DNA of 64,000 nucleotides. Source: Arthrobacter gandavensis (GTDB lineage Bacteria > Actinomycetota > Actinomycetes > Actinomycetales > Micrococcaceae). The DNA lies in assembly GCF_015355785.1 (NCBI RefSeq), contig NZ_JADKYW010000006.1, positions 142,702 to 206,701 on the forward strand, written 5' to 3'. A program made the translations under genes and the position numbers. This document shows positions 11,312 through 19,256 of this stretch, piece after piece. The notes below the pieces were generated by a model that saw only the letters and a program-made list of their open reading frames with translations, made no database searches and had not been told where the DNA came from. How positions within the stretch are numbered: the stretch's first letter is position 1; every line of letters begins with the position of its first letter.

Positions 11312-12526
11312 CTAGTCGCCCTTGGTGCCGAAGACGATTTCGTCCCAGCTGGGAACCGAGGAGCGCTTGGGCTTGATCCGCCGCTCCGTCACCGGTTCCT
11401 TGGCCTCCGGGGCCTCTGCCGATTCTTCCCCCTCCGCAGGGGGCTTTTCGGTGTCTTCGCCGCGTGATCCGCGCAGCGGCCGGGCCAGGATGCTGATTTC
11501 CCGCGTCGACGTACTGATGCCCTCATCAAGACGCAGCGGATCCACGGGAGCCTCTTCTTCCTCCGGGATCTCCGCGTCCTCCGGTGCGTCCGGCGGCACA
11601 GGTGCCAGGCTCAGCTTGCCAGTGCGCGGCCGAAGCGCAGACTCGTCTTCAAGCTCAGCCTGACCTTCGCGCGGGTGGGCGGCCGGGATGCTGCCCTTTG
11701 CAAGCAGCGCAGCCAGGGCGTCGTCGCCGTCTTCATCCGTACCAAGTCGATGGCCGCGCCGGGAACGCAGGACGTTCAGCAGCTCATCCGTGTCCTCATC
11801 CGAGACGGGAACCGGCTCCTCCGGGGCGGTGTCGGTTTCGAAATCGAAGACGCGGTCTGCGACGGCGGAAAGCCGGCGTGCAGGAACGGGGGAGTCCACC
11901 GGCGCGAGCTCGCTGAGCAGCTGCGCCCACCGGTTGGCATTGGTCACCTGGCGGCGGAGTGGATTGTAGGTCCACCGGGCGGGAGGTTCCTCGCCGACGG
12001 AAACCCGCGAATCAGTGCCCAGGCTGAAACTGGCCACGACGTCCCAGGAGCCCTCGGGACGCCGCCAGGAATCCCAGACAACTGTCTCCGGATCCACGCC
12101 GAACGCGCGGAGGCGGTGGTTGACCATGTCGCCCAGGTTGACGGGAGAATCACCGAAGGCTGAGCGGTGGCTGTCCTGGGCAGGGCTCATGGGCGCTGCC
12201 ACCTCGACGGACTGGGCCTGGCGCGCGATGTACTCGCGTTCGGCCAGGACCGGGCCCTCATACCGGCGGATATGGGCAAGGTCGTGTCCGGAGAGCTCAG
12301 CTACCTCCTCGGCGCTGGCACCGGACCGGATCCGCGCCTGGATGTCTCGGGGAGTCATGGAGGGCCCGGCCTCGGGCTCGGCGGCCTGCCCGGCGCGCCT
12401 GGCAGGGCGGGAAGCAGCAACGCGGAGGGCCTCGTCGATGCGGAGCCGGAACGTTTCGCCGCCCCGTCCGCTCAGCAGCAGATGTTCGCCGCCCTCATGG
12501 ATACCCACGAGCCGTAGATCCTGCAT
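11312..12526 (-). CDS. sepH: Septation protein SepH (DUF3071)
   Basis: A 404-residue protein with an N-terminal DUF3071 domain beginning MQDLRLVGIHEGGEHL, a predicted helix-turn-helix (ARIRSGASAEEVAELSGHD), and a long acidic, low-complexity C-terminal half ending in a short basic tail. SepH of Streptomyces and mycobacteria binds FtsZ and promotes Z-ring assembly. The open frame reaches 12658, but the start at 12526 matches the family N-terminus and has GCGAGGA seven bases upstream. It converges on tdk. The acidic linker length varies widely in this family, so its 200-odd residues are not odd. Confidence 0.88.
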   Translation of the reverse strand: MQDLRLVGIHEGGEHLLLSGRGGETFRLRIDEALRVAASRPARRAGQAAEPEAGPSMTPRDIQARIRSGASAEEVAELSGHDLAHIRRYEGPVLAEREYIARQAQSVEVAAPMSPAQDSHRSAFGDSPVNLGDMVNHRLRAFGVDPETVVWDSWRRPEGSWDVVASFSLGTDSRVSVGEEPPARWTYNPLRRQVTNANRWAQLLSELAPVDSPVPARRLSAVADRVFDFETDTAPEEPVPVSDEDTDELLNVLRSRRGHRLGTDEDGDDALAALLAKGSIPAAHPREGQAELEDESALRPRTGKLSLAPVPPDAPEDAEIPEEEEAPVDPLRLDEGISTSTREISILARPLRGSRGEDTEKPPAEGEESAEAPEAKEPVTERRIKPKRSSVPSWDEIVFGTKGD

Positions 12527-12848
12527 GAAAAAATCCTCGCTATCGATAGCAACTCCTTCCTGAAACAATGCCATCCGTGCACTGGATTTCCTACCGTTTA
12601 GCCCGGTGTGGCGCGGATCCGGGGCGGGTGCCGGAAATGAATGTTGGCCTGCGGACACGATGGGACAGGCGCAGGCGTGGCTATTTCGTTCAGGGCGGAC
12701 AAAAATCTCTCTTCTGCGGGCACAAACACAGGGGCCGCGGCGTTGTCTACTCCGAGCCGCGCTGCGGTTCCGGGCCAGGCGCCCGGGACCGGCAGCACGT
12801 GCCTGGATTTACCCGTGAAGTACTGACACCGATGGTGGGATGAGAATC
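12527..12848. other. Intergenic region between divergent sepH and DUF4193 genes
   Basis: This 322-bp gap separates two divergent genes and must hold both promoters. Short open frames exist on both strands but overlap each other and have no ribosome sites or recognisable translation, so I treat the region as non-coding. No strong inverted repeat or known operator is visible. Confidence 0.5.
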
Positions 12849-13148
12849 ATGGCGACAGACTACGATGCGCCGCGCAAGGCCGAAGACGACGCCAGTGAAG
12901 AGTCAATCGAAGAACTCAAGACACGGCGGACGAACGTCCAGTCGGCAGTGGTGGACGAAGACGAAGCAGAGGCCGCGGACAGCTTCGAACTGCCGGGCGC
13001 GGACCTTTCCGGCGAAGAACTTATGGTCCGCGTACTTCCCGCGCAGCAGGATGAGTTCACCTGTGCTTCCTGCTTCCTCGTGCGGCACCGGTCGCAGATT
13101 GCCAAAGAGAAGGACGGGCTCTACTACTGCATCGACTGTGAGGGCTGA
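12849..13148 (+). CDS. DUF4193 family zinc-ribbon protein
   Basis: A 99-residue protein with an acidic N-terminal half and a C-terminal zinc ribbon made by CASC and CIDC. It belongs to DUF4193, small actinobacterial proteins of unknown function. Its mycobacterial counterpart, Rv2699c, sits in the same gene neighbourhood. ATG 12849 (MATDYDAP) is chosen over ATG 12840 because it matches the usual family start and is better spaced from the GGTGGGA ribosome site at 12834-12840. Confidence 0.85.
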   Translation: MATDYDAPRKAEDDASEESIEELKTRRTNVQSAVVDEDEAEAADSFELPGADLSGEELMVRVLPAQQDEFTCASCFLVRHRSQIAKEKDGLYYCIDCEG

Positions 13149-13171
13149 CCCGCAGCTGCCCGCGGGCCGGA

Positions 13172-13645
13172 TTAGCTGCGCGCGGACTGAAGGGCGGCCG
13201 ACAGCTTTTCCGGGTGGCGGGTGGAAGTCAGCCAGTACGGAGTCCGGTCTGCGGGATCGGTGATTTCCATCCTGACAACCGGACCTATCCAGCCGCGGAT
13301 GCACAGGTACGCGGTTCCGTTCAGGGCTGGTCCGCGCTGCTGCGTTGCGTCCTCGCCGCGGTATGCTGCCACCGCCCCGATCCACTTGCGTTCAATCTGG
13401 GCGCGTCCCACCTGCACGGTCTCTTCGGTCACCCGGATGACGGGTGTGGACATCAGCAGGAGCACGGTCAGGACCACCGCAGCCACCAGGGCAACCAGTA
13501 TTCCGACGAGCAGGCTGATGGGAATGAAGGCAAGGACGAAGGTGCCGGACAAGCCGGCTACGACCAGCCAGATCCAGAATGCCGGCAGCAGCCGCTCCGA
13601 ATAGAGCACGGTCTGGGCAGGGCTGTGGGCAGCTGGTGTTGACAT
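13172..13645 (-). CDS. DUF3093 family membrane protein
   Basis: A 157-residue protein with two adjacent membrane helices (about residues 22-42 and 45-66) followed by a soluble domain of about 90 residues ending in [12 protein letters not shown]. It matches DUF3093, a family conserved next to dut in actinobacteria (mycobacterial Rv2698). The frame is open to 14047 across dut, but ATG 13645 gives the family N-terminus [11 protein letters not shown]. Function is unknown; the divergent position beside dut is conserved. Confidence 0.85.
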   Translation of the reverse strand: MSTPAAHSPAQTVLYSERLLPAFWIWLVVAGLSGTFVLAFIPISLLVGILVALVAAVVLTVLLLMSTPVIRVTEETVQVGRAQIERKWIGAVAAYRGEDATQQRGPALNGTAYLCIRGWIGPVVRMEITDPADRTPYWLTSTRHPEKLSAALQSARS

Positions 13646-13819
13646 ACTCCTAGCTTTCCATCTTTGTTCCGCGTTTTCATCCTGCCTGCGGGCCGCCCGG
13701 ACCGGGCCCGCGCGGCGGGACGGCGCCGGGCAGGCGCTACGCGCTACAGTATTCAAGGCGCTGCCGGCCGCTGGCCGCGGATGCCCCCAAACCGTTCCAG
13801 AAAGATCCCGGAGACAGCT

Positions 13820-14290
13820 GTGCAGCAAGCAGGACCCAGTGTGAAAGTCCAGCTGAAAATGCTCGACGACGGCCTCGAAGCGCCGTCCTACGCCCACCCC
13901 GGTGACGCGGGGGCGGACCTGCGTGCCCGCGTCGACGTCGAACTGGCACCGGGGCAGCGGGCCCTCGTGCCCACAGGCGTGTCCATCGCCCTGCCTTTCG
14001 GGTACGTGGCCCTGATCCACCCCCGCTCCGGTTTGGCCACCAGGCACGGCCTCACGATCGTAAATGCACCGGGTACCGTTGACGCGGGTTACCGCGGCGA
14101 AATTTCCGTCACACTGTTAAATACGGACGCGGCCGAACCCATTCGGCTCAACCGCGGGGACCGGATTGCGCAGATGGTGATCCAGCGCGTTGAAACTGCG
14201 GAGTTCGAGCCCGTTGCAGAACTTTCCGACTCGGTCCGAGGTGCCGGCGGATTTGGCTCCACCGGCGGATTCGGCACAGCAACGGCCTAG
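13820..14290 (+). CDS. dut: Deoxyuridine 5'-triphosphate nucleotidohydrolase (dUTPase)
   Basis: A 156-residue trimeric-type dUTPase that hydrolyses dUTP to dUMP, keeping uracil out of DNA and feeding dTMP synthesis. The five conserved motifs are present: [38 protein letters not shown], and the C-terminal glycine arm [11 protein letters not shown]. The start is GTG 13820 (ribosome site CGGAGA just upstream). GTG 13841 with AGGA upstream is a second in-frame candidate and would shorten the protein by seven residues. Upstream frame extension to 13664 has no family similarity. Confidence 0.94.
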   Translation: MQQAGPSVKVQLKMLDDGLEAPSYAHPGDAGADLRARVDVELAPGQRALVPTGVSIALPFGYVALIHPRSGLATRHGLTIVNAPGTVDAGYRGEISVTLLNTDAAEPIRLNRGDRIAQMVIQRVETAEFEPVAELSDSVRGAGGFGSTGGFGTATA

Positions 14291-14346
14291 GCCGCCACAC
14301 CCCGGGTTCACCTGCCCGGCAGCATAGAAGGAAAGAGGACCAGGCG

Positions 14347-15054
14347 ATGGCATTTGGACGCCGCAGGAAAGACCGGGCGGACTCGGGTTACGTGCCCGGG
14401 GAGCAGGACACCGCAGAAGAAGCTGCCGGTGCCGCGGACGGACCGGCCCAGGGCCCGTACGACGTGGCCGACCGGCCGTCGGAAGAGGGCTACGTAGACC
14501 TGGGTGCGCTGCGCATTGCGGCCACGCAGGGCCTAGCGCTGCGCCTGGAGGTGGAGGAAAAGACCAAACGGGTAGTTGCCGTCACCCTTGACCTGGACGG
14601 ATCCAGCCTCCAGCTGCAGGCCTTCGCCGCACCGAAGTCGGAGACGCTCTGGGAAGATATCCGCTCCCAGATCGTCAAGTCCGTTTCTTCCCAGGGCGGC
14701 ACCGCGGACGAACTGGAGGGACGGCTGGGCACCGAACTGCTGGCCCGGGTACCGGCGCAGGCGCAGGACGGTTCCAAGGGCTACCGCGTGGCACGCTTTG
14801 TTGGGGTGGACGGTCCCCGCTGGTTCCTGCGCGGCGTCTTCGGCGGCCCTGCGGCCATGAACCCTGAGGCGGCCGGTCCGCTGGAGGACGTCTTCCGCAA
14901 CGTCGTGGTGGTCCGCGGAGATGCGCCGCTGCCTCCGCGGGACCTGCTGCAGCTGAATCTGCCCCGGGACGCGTCTCCGCTGCCCAAACGCGGTGAAGAG
15001 TCAGCCAAGCCGGAACCGCCCCAGCGCGGGCCGGAAATCACCACCATTGGCTAA
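14347..15054 (+). CDS. DUF3710 domain protein
   Basis: A 235-residue soluble protein with a charged N-terminal 50 residues and a DUF3710 core starting near YVDLGALRIAA. The counterpart in mycobacteria, Rv2696c, also follows dut. Function is unknown. ATG 14347 follows GGAAAGAGG. The gene overlaps the next one by a few bases if the TTG start is used there, consistent with an operon dut-DUF3710-OB-fold-DUF3159. Confidence 0.85.
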   Translation: MAFGRRRKDRADSGYVPGEQDTAEEAAGAADGPAQGPYDVADRPSEEGYVDLGALRIAATQGLALRLEVEEKTKRVVAVTLDLDGSSLQLQAFAAPKSETLWEDIRSQIVKSVSSQGGTADELEGRLGTELLARVPAQAQDGSKGYRVARFVGVDGPRWFLRGVFGGPAAMNPEAAGPLEDVFRNVVVVRGDAPLPPRDLLQLNLPRDASPLPKRGEESAKPEPPQRGPEITTIG

Positions 15055-15406
15055 GCGGCCAACTCCGGCTGCAGCCGGTGCACCGGCCCGGCTCCGCATT
15101 GCCGATCTTCCGGCCCGTGGACGCGCACACAGCACCGGCTACGTAGAATCAGTCACCCTGGTTCCTGCGGATTCGGCGCCCCGGTTCACCGCGGTCGTGG
15201 CGGACCTGCAGGGCGCCTACCGGGATCCGGCTGCCGCGCAGACCCGGCGGCGCGTCCGCCTGGTCTGGATTGGGCAGCGGCGCATTCCCGGCATAGTGGC
15301 CGGAACCCAGGTAGCGTTCGAGGGTATGGTCAGCAGCGTCGCCGGCCAGCCCACCATCTTCAATCCGCGGTACGAAATCATCGGACGTCCGGAAGGCGAA
15401 ATATGA
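15047..15406 (+). CDS. OB-fold nucleic-acid-binding domain protein
   Basis: A 119-residue protein with an OB-fold core running from RIADLPARGRAHSTGYVESV to the C-terminal FNPRYEIIGRPEG. It corresponds to the OB-fold protein found between DUF3710 and DUF3159 genes in actinobacteria (Rv2694c-like). The start is uncertain. TTG 15047 overlaps the previous stop and suggests coupling; GTG 14993 is an in-frame alternative that adds 18 basic residues but lacks a ribosome site. A role in nucleic-acid binding is inferred from the fold only. Confidence 0.75.
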   Translation: MAKRPTPAAAGAPARLRIADLPARGRAHSTGYVESVTLVPADSAPRFTAVVADLQGAYRDPAAAQTRRRVRLVWIGQRRIPGIVAGTQVAFEGMVSSVAGQPTIFNPRYEIIGRPEGEI

Positions 15407-16107
15407 GCACCAGCCCAGAACCCGAAGGCAAGGGCCGCCCCGACGGCCAGCCTTCGATGAGCGAGCTGGCCGGACAGTACGCAGCCCGGTCCGGCGTCGA
15501 ACGCGGCGATGACGGGCAGATAGACGTGCTGAAATCCGTCGGCGGCGTGCGCGGACTCGCGGAGGCAATCCTCCCCGGGCTGCTCTTCACACTGATCTAC
15601 ACCATCACCGCCGGACTGTACCTCTCCCTTGGCGCCGCAGTGGTCGCCGCCGGTGCCTTCGCCGTGGCCAACCTGATCCAGAAGCGGCCGCTGGTCCAGT
15701 CCCTGACCGGCGTCATCGGCGTCGCAATCTGCGCCGTGTTTGCGCTGCGCAGCGGCAGCGGCACCACGTTTTTCCTCCCGGGCTTCTACCTCAACGCCGC
15801 GTACATCCTCGCCTTTACCGTCTCGGTTCTGGTCAAGTGGCCGGTTGCCGGACTGCTGTTTGGCTTCATCCGGGGCGAGAACCTGTCCTGGCGCAGTGAG
15901 CCAAAGCGCCTGCGCGCCTACTCCCTGGCCACCTGGATCATCATCTCCGTCTTCGCGCTCCGGCTCGCAGTGCAGCTTCCCCTTTACCTGGCAGACAACG
16001 TGGCGGCCCTGGGCACCATGCGGCTGGCCATGGGCGTGCCGCTGTACGCGCTTGGCCTCTGGCTGGCCTGGGTCATTTCCCGGCCGGCAACCGTCCGCGC
16101 CTCCTAG
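15403..16107 (+). CDS. DUF3159 family membrane protein
   Basis: A 234-residue integral membrane protein with a soluble N-terminal 60 residues followed by about five to six hydrophobic helices. It matches DUF3159, an actinobacterial family of unknown function that is conserved next to the CeoB/CeoC potassium-regulator pair. Its ATG overlaps the preceding stop (ATGA at 15403-15406), so translation is coupled. A transport-related role is only a guess from location. Confidence 0.85.
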   Translation: MSTSPEPEGKGRPDGQPSMSELAGQYAARSGVERGDDGQIDVLKSVGGVRGLAEAILPGLLFTLIYTITAGLYLSLGAAVVAAGAFAVANLIQKRPLVQSLTGVIGVAICAVFALRSGSGTTFFLPGFYLNAAYILAFTVSVLVKWPVAGLLFGFIRGENLSWRSEPKRLRAYSLATWIIISVFALRLAVQLPLYLADNVAALGTMRLAMGVPLYALGLWLAWVISRPATVRAS

Positions 16108-16114
16108 GGTAAAG

Positions 16115-16137
16115 GCCGGCTGCAAAGCACAGCCGGC
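16115..16137. terminator. Terminator hairpin between DUF3159 and ceoC
   Basis: An 8-bp perfect stem (gccggctg with cagccggc) closes a 7-nt loop in the 37-bp gap between converging genes. On the minus strand it is followed by CTTT. It is probably used by both transcripts. Confidence 0.65.
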
Positions 16138-16144
16138 GCAGGAA

Positions 16145-16807
16145 CTAGGACTTAGGGGACAGCAGGGCCCGCAGCTCATCTTCGGCCGCAATGGTCGTGA
16201 CGAAGAACAGCTCGTCGCCGCCTTCTATGACGTCGTCGCCGGTGAGGGTGATGGGAGCGTCGTCGCGCAGGATGGCAACCAGGGTTGAATCCTGCGGCCA
16301 GGGGACGGACCCCACGCGTGCCCCCAGCATGGGCGAGGCAGCCGGGACGGTGAACTCGACCATCGAAGCGACTCCGGTCTGCAGGGTCAGGAGCCGGACC
16401 AGGTCACCGACCTCGACTGCTTCCTCCACCAGCGCCGTCATGAGGCGGGGCGTATTGACGGCAACGTCTACGCCCCAGGAGTCGTCGAACATCCAGTCAT
16501 TCTTGGGGTTGTTGACCCTGCCTACGGTCCGCGCCACTCCGAACTCTGTCTTGGCGAGCAGCGAAACCACCAGGTTCACCTTGTCATCGCCCGTTGCGGA
16601 GACCACCACGTCGGCGCTGTCCAGCCCGGCATCCTTCAGGGTGGTCAGTTCGCAGGCGTCGCCGATCAGCCACGCTGCACCGGTCAGTTCGCTCCGGCTC
16701 TCAGTTTCGGGTTTCTCGTCGATGAGGAGCACGTCATGTCCGTGGGAGAGCAGTTCGCGGGCAATCGAGGATCCGACACTGCCGGCTCCGGCAATTACTA
16801 CCTTCAC
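16145..16807 (-). CDS. ceoC: TrkA-family potassium channel/transport regulator (CeoC-like)
   Basis: A 220-residue RCK protein: an N-terminal Rossmann nucleotide-binding fold with VIAGAGSVGSSIA (residues 4-16) and an acidic adenosine-ribose contact (LLIDEK), then a C-terminal TrkA-C/RCK-C domain from about residue 135. Such proteins gate K+ transport in response to NAD(H) or ATP/ADP. It overlaps ceoB by four bases, the same paired order as ceoB-ceoC in mycobacteria. No membrane partner is encoded beside it here. Confidence 0.88.
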   Translation of the reverse strand: MKVVIAGAGSVGSSIARELLSHGHDVLLIDEKPETESRSELTGAAWLIGDACELTTLKDAGLDSADVVVSATGDDKVNLVVSLLAKTEFGVARTVGRVNNPKNDWMFDDSWGVDVAVNTPRLMTALVEEAVEVGDLVRLLTLQTGVASMVEFTVPAASPMLGARVGSVPWPQDSTLVAILRDDAPITLTGDDVIEGGDELFFVTTIAAEDELRALLSPKS

Positions 16808-17478
16808 GGGTTCTCCTTCACTGGCGGAGCAGAAAGGATCCTGCTGATCTCCGCGGTTCGTCCTACCTGCATCATTGCGTGCAGGACGTCGCCCTGCTGG
16901 TAGCTGGTGTCTGCGCGGGGAAGCACGCCCTCACCGAAGCGGGTCAGGTACGCGATCCGCACGCCGGCGGCGGCCTCCACCTCGTGCAGCGGACGGCCCA
17001 GCCACGACGGCTCCAGCGACAGCTCGCCGAGGATGAGGCGGCCCGATGCTTCCCGGAAGTCGCCGTTGATGCTCTGTTCGGGCAGGATCCGGCGCAGCAC
17101 CTGGTCTGCACTCCAGCGCACGGCGGCAACGGTGGGAATGCCCAGCCGCTGGTAGATCTCGGCGCGTCCAGGATCATAGATCCGTGCCACGACGTGGGGC
17201 ACATGGAAAGTCTCGCGTGCCACCCGCGTGGAAAGGATGTTCGAGTTGTCGCCGCTGGAAACCGCGGCGAACGCGTAGGCATCCTCGATGCCGGCCTGTT
17301 CCAGGGTGGTGCGGTCGAAGCCGACGCCGGTCACCCGGGAGCCGGTGAAGGACGGCCGCAGCCGCCGGAACGCCCGCGGATCCTGGTCAATGACCGCCAC
17401 GGTATGTCCGGCGTTGTCCAGGGTGTGGGCCAGCATGGCTCCCACCCTGCCGCAGCCCATGATCACGTAATGCGCCAC
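16804..17478 (-). CDS. ceoB: TrkA-family potassium channel/transport regulator (CeoB-like)
   Basis: A 224-residue RCK protein with the nucleotide-binding motif IMGCGRVGAMLA (residues 6-17) and a C-terminal RCK-C domain. The stretch SSGDNSNILSTRVARETF closely resembles mycobacterial CeoB. It is first in a two-gene unit and overlaps ceoC. In many actinobacteria an APC-type permease gene lies between ceoB and the divergent TRAM methyltransferase. Here the 141-bp gap to that gene has no room for one, so the partner transporter must be elsewhere or lost. Confidence 0.88.
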   Translation of the reverse strand: MAHYVIMGCGRVGAMLAHTLDNAGHTVAVIDQDPRAFRRLRPSFTGSRVTGVGFDRTTLEQAGIEDAYAFAAVSSGDNSNILSTRVARETFHVPHVVARIYDPGRAEIYQRLGIPTVAAVRWSADQVLRRILPEQSINGDFREASGRLILGELSLEPSWLGRPLHEVEAAAGVRIAYLTRFGEGVLPRADTSYQQGDVLHAMMQVGRTAEISRILSAPPVKENP

Positions 17479-17619
17479 CGTGTCCTACCTCATGTTCCTG
17501 GCGGGATTTCCCGCGTACTGCCGTATCCCGCTCCGGGCCAAAGGAAAGCATAGTCCGGTGCGCCGGTGAAATCGTGATGTGATGGTGTTTTAGCTCCAAC
17601 ACGGAAGTTCGAACGCACT

Positions 17620-18972
17620 ATGACCCCCGAAACCCCGCAGGGCACACATGCTGCCGGCGATCTTGAACTGACCATCGGACCGGCCGCCCACGGCGGGCAC
17701 TTCGTCGCCCGTCACGAAGGGCGCGTCGTCTTCGTCCGGCACGGCCTGCCGGGGGAGCGCGTGCGGGCCAGGCTCACGGACGCAGGGGAGAAGGCCAGGT
17801 TCTGGCGTGCCGACGTCGTCGAGGTCCTGGAACCTTCGGCGGCCCGCGTGCCGCACTTCTGGGCGCCGGCAGACGCGCTGAAGGCCGCATCCCGCGGCAG
17901 GCTTCCGGTGGGCGGAGCTGAATTCGGGCACATCGAGCTGGCCGAGCAGCGCCGGCTGAAGGCCGGTATCTTTGCCGAACAGCTGCAGCGCCTGGGCGGC
18001 GTGGACCGTGAAATTACCGTCGAAACCCCGGCGGATGAGAGCCCCGACGGGCTGGGCTGGCGAACCCGGGCCAGCTTCTCGGTAGCTGCCGGGGGACATC
18101 TGGCCATGCACCCGCACCGTTCGGAGGACCTCGTCCCGGTCCAGGAGATGCCGCTTGCCTCCGCCGCCGTCAACGCACTGAAGCTGTGGGAAGTGGACTT
18201 CACCGGCGCCGCCCGCGTCGAGGTTGCCGCACCCGCAGCAGGCGGTCCGCCGCTGGTCCTGATCATTCCCGCTGCGGGAACCCGTCCGCGGACACTGGCC
18301 CGCATCGCCTCCGAAATTGGTGCCGCCGCGGATGCGGGCGCCGGAGAGACCGTCTCGGTGGCAGCCTGGGATCCCGAAAGCCATGAGCTGACACGGCTGC
18401 GCGGCCGGACGTGGGTCCGGGAACACGCTGCCGGACACGAATACCGAGTCACCGGAGCAGGCTTCTGGCAGATCCACCGCAGTGCCCCCGGCACCCTCGT
18501 GCAGGCAGTCCTGCATGGCCTGGACATCCAGCCGGGTGAGCGCGCCGCAGACCTCTTTGCCGGTGCGGGCCTGTTCACCGCACCGCTCGCTGCTGCCGCC
18601 GGCACGGAAGGGCACGTGCTCTCCGTTGAAGGTTCGCCCGGCACCAGCCGCGATGCCCGCAAGAACCTGTTCGCACTGTCCCAGGTTGAGGTTGTCCAGG
18701 GCCGGGTGGACCGCGTGCTGCGCAACCAGGAAGGCCGCCTTGACGCAGTCCTCCTGGACCCGCCGCGGACCGGAGCCGGACGGGTGGTTGTTGACCAGAT
18801 CAGTGCGGCCGCCCCGCGGACGGTCGGCTACGTGTCCTGCGACCCTGCGTCCTTCGCGCGGGACCTGGCCTGGTTCCGCGAAGCCGGCTGGGAGCTGGAC
18901 GTACTGCGGGTCTTCGACCTGTACCCGCATACCCACCACATGGAGTCCTTCGCAGTCCTCAGGCGCCCCTGA
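17620..18972 (+). CDS. Class I SAM-dependent RNA (uracil-5-)methyltransferase with TRAM domain
   Basis: A 450-residue TrmA/RlmCD-type enzyme. An N-terminal TRAM-like RNA-binding domain (about 10-70) precedes a central domain and a C-terminal Rossmann methyltransferase with the SAM loop DLFAGAGLFTAPLA. The catalytic cysteine sits in YVSCDPASFARD, and LDPPRTGAG is the conserved DPPR motif. Members methylate U54 of tRNA or uridines of 23S rRNA; which one cannot be decided here. No canonical iron-sulfur cysteine cluster is seen in the N-terminal part. It is the counterpart of mycobacterial Rv2689c. Confidence 0.88.
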   Translation: MTPETPQGTHAAGDLELTIGPAAHGGHFVARHEGRVVFVRHGLPGERVRARLTDAGEKARFWRADVVEVLEPSAARVPHFWAPADALKAASRGRLPVGGAEFGHIELAEQRRLKAGIFAEQLQRLGGVDREITVETPADESPDGLGWRTRASFSVAAGGHLAMHPHRSEDLVPVQEMPLASAAVNALKLWEVDFTGAARVEVAAPAAGGPPLVLIIPAAGTRPRTLARIASEIGAAADAGAGETVSVAAWDPESHELTRLRGRTWVREHAAGHEYRVTGAGFWQIHRSAPGTLVQAVLHGLDIQPGERAADLFAGAGLFTAPLAAAAGTEGHVLSVEGSPGTSRDARKNLFALSQVEVVQGRVDRVLRNQEGRLDAVLLDPPRTGAGRVVVDQISAAAPRTVGYVSCDPASFARDLAWFREAGWELDVLRVFDLYPHTHHMESFAVLRRP

Positions 18973-19138
18973 CACCGCCAGGAACGGTCGCCGGGCCGGT
19001 GTGTGGCGGCCCATAAGCCGGTATCCGGCGCGGTGAACGGTCCAGCGGACGAGCGTCCGGCTAGGATGGGAACAGTTGTCCGGCTCCGTGCCGAAGGGAT
19101 TCCCGCCATGTGTTTGCACGGCAGGGGGACTTGCCAGT

Positions 19139-19201
19139 CCGGGAAATCACCCACCATTTCCCGGCCGGGCCCAACAGCTGTGCCGGTTAGGAAATCCTAA
19201 C
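19139..19201. promoter_or_regulatory. Two palindromes upstream of aconitase
   Basis: Positions 19139-19147 and 19156-19164 form a 9-bp perfect inverted repeat (ccgggaaat) with an 8-nt spacer. Positions 19186-19201 form a perfect 7+2+7 palindrome, gttagga-aa-tcctaac, about 56 bp upstream of the acnA start. The second resembles TTAGG/CCTAA-type sites used by DtxR/IdeR iron regulators, and aconitase is an iron-sulfur enzyme often under iron or TetR-type control. Operator function is inference. Confidence 0.5.
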
Positions 19202-19256
19202 TAGCGTGCGACGGATCACTGGACAAAGATAAAACGGTGGCGAGAGGAGTCCTGTT

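Noticed and set aside
13664..13819. Longer N-terminus for dUTPase
   Set aside because: The added 52 residues are Arg/Ala-rich and unlike any dUTPase; GTG 13820 with a nearby ribosome site fits the family.
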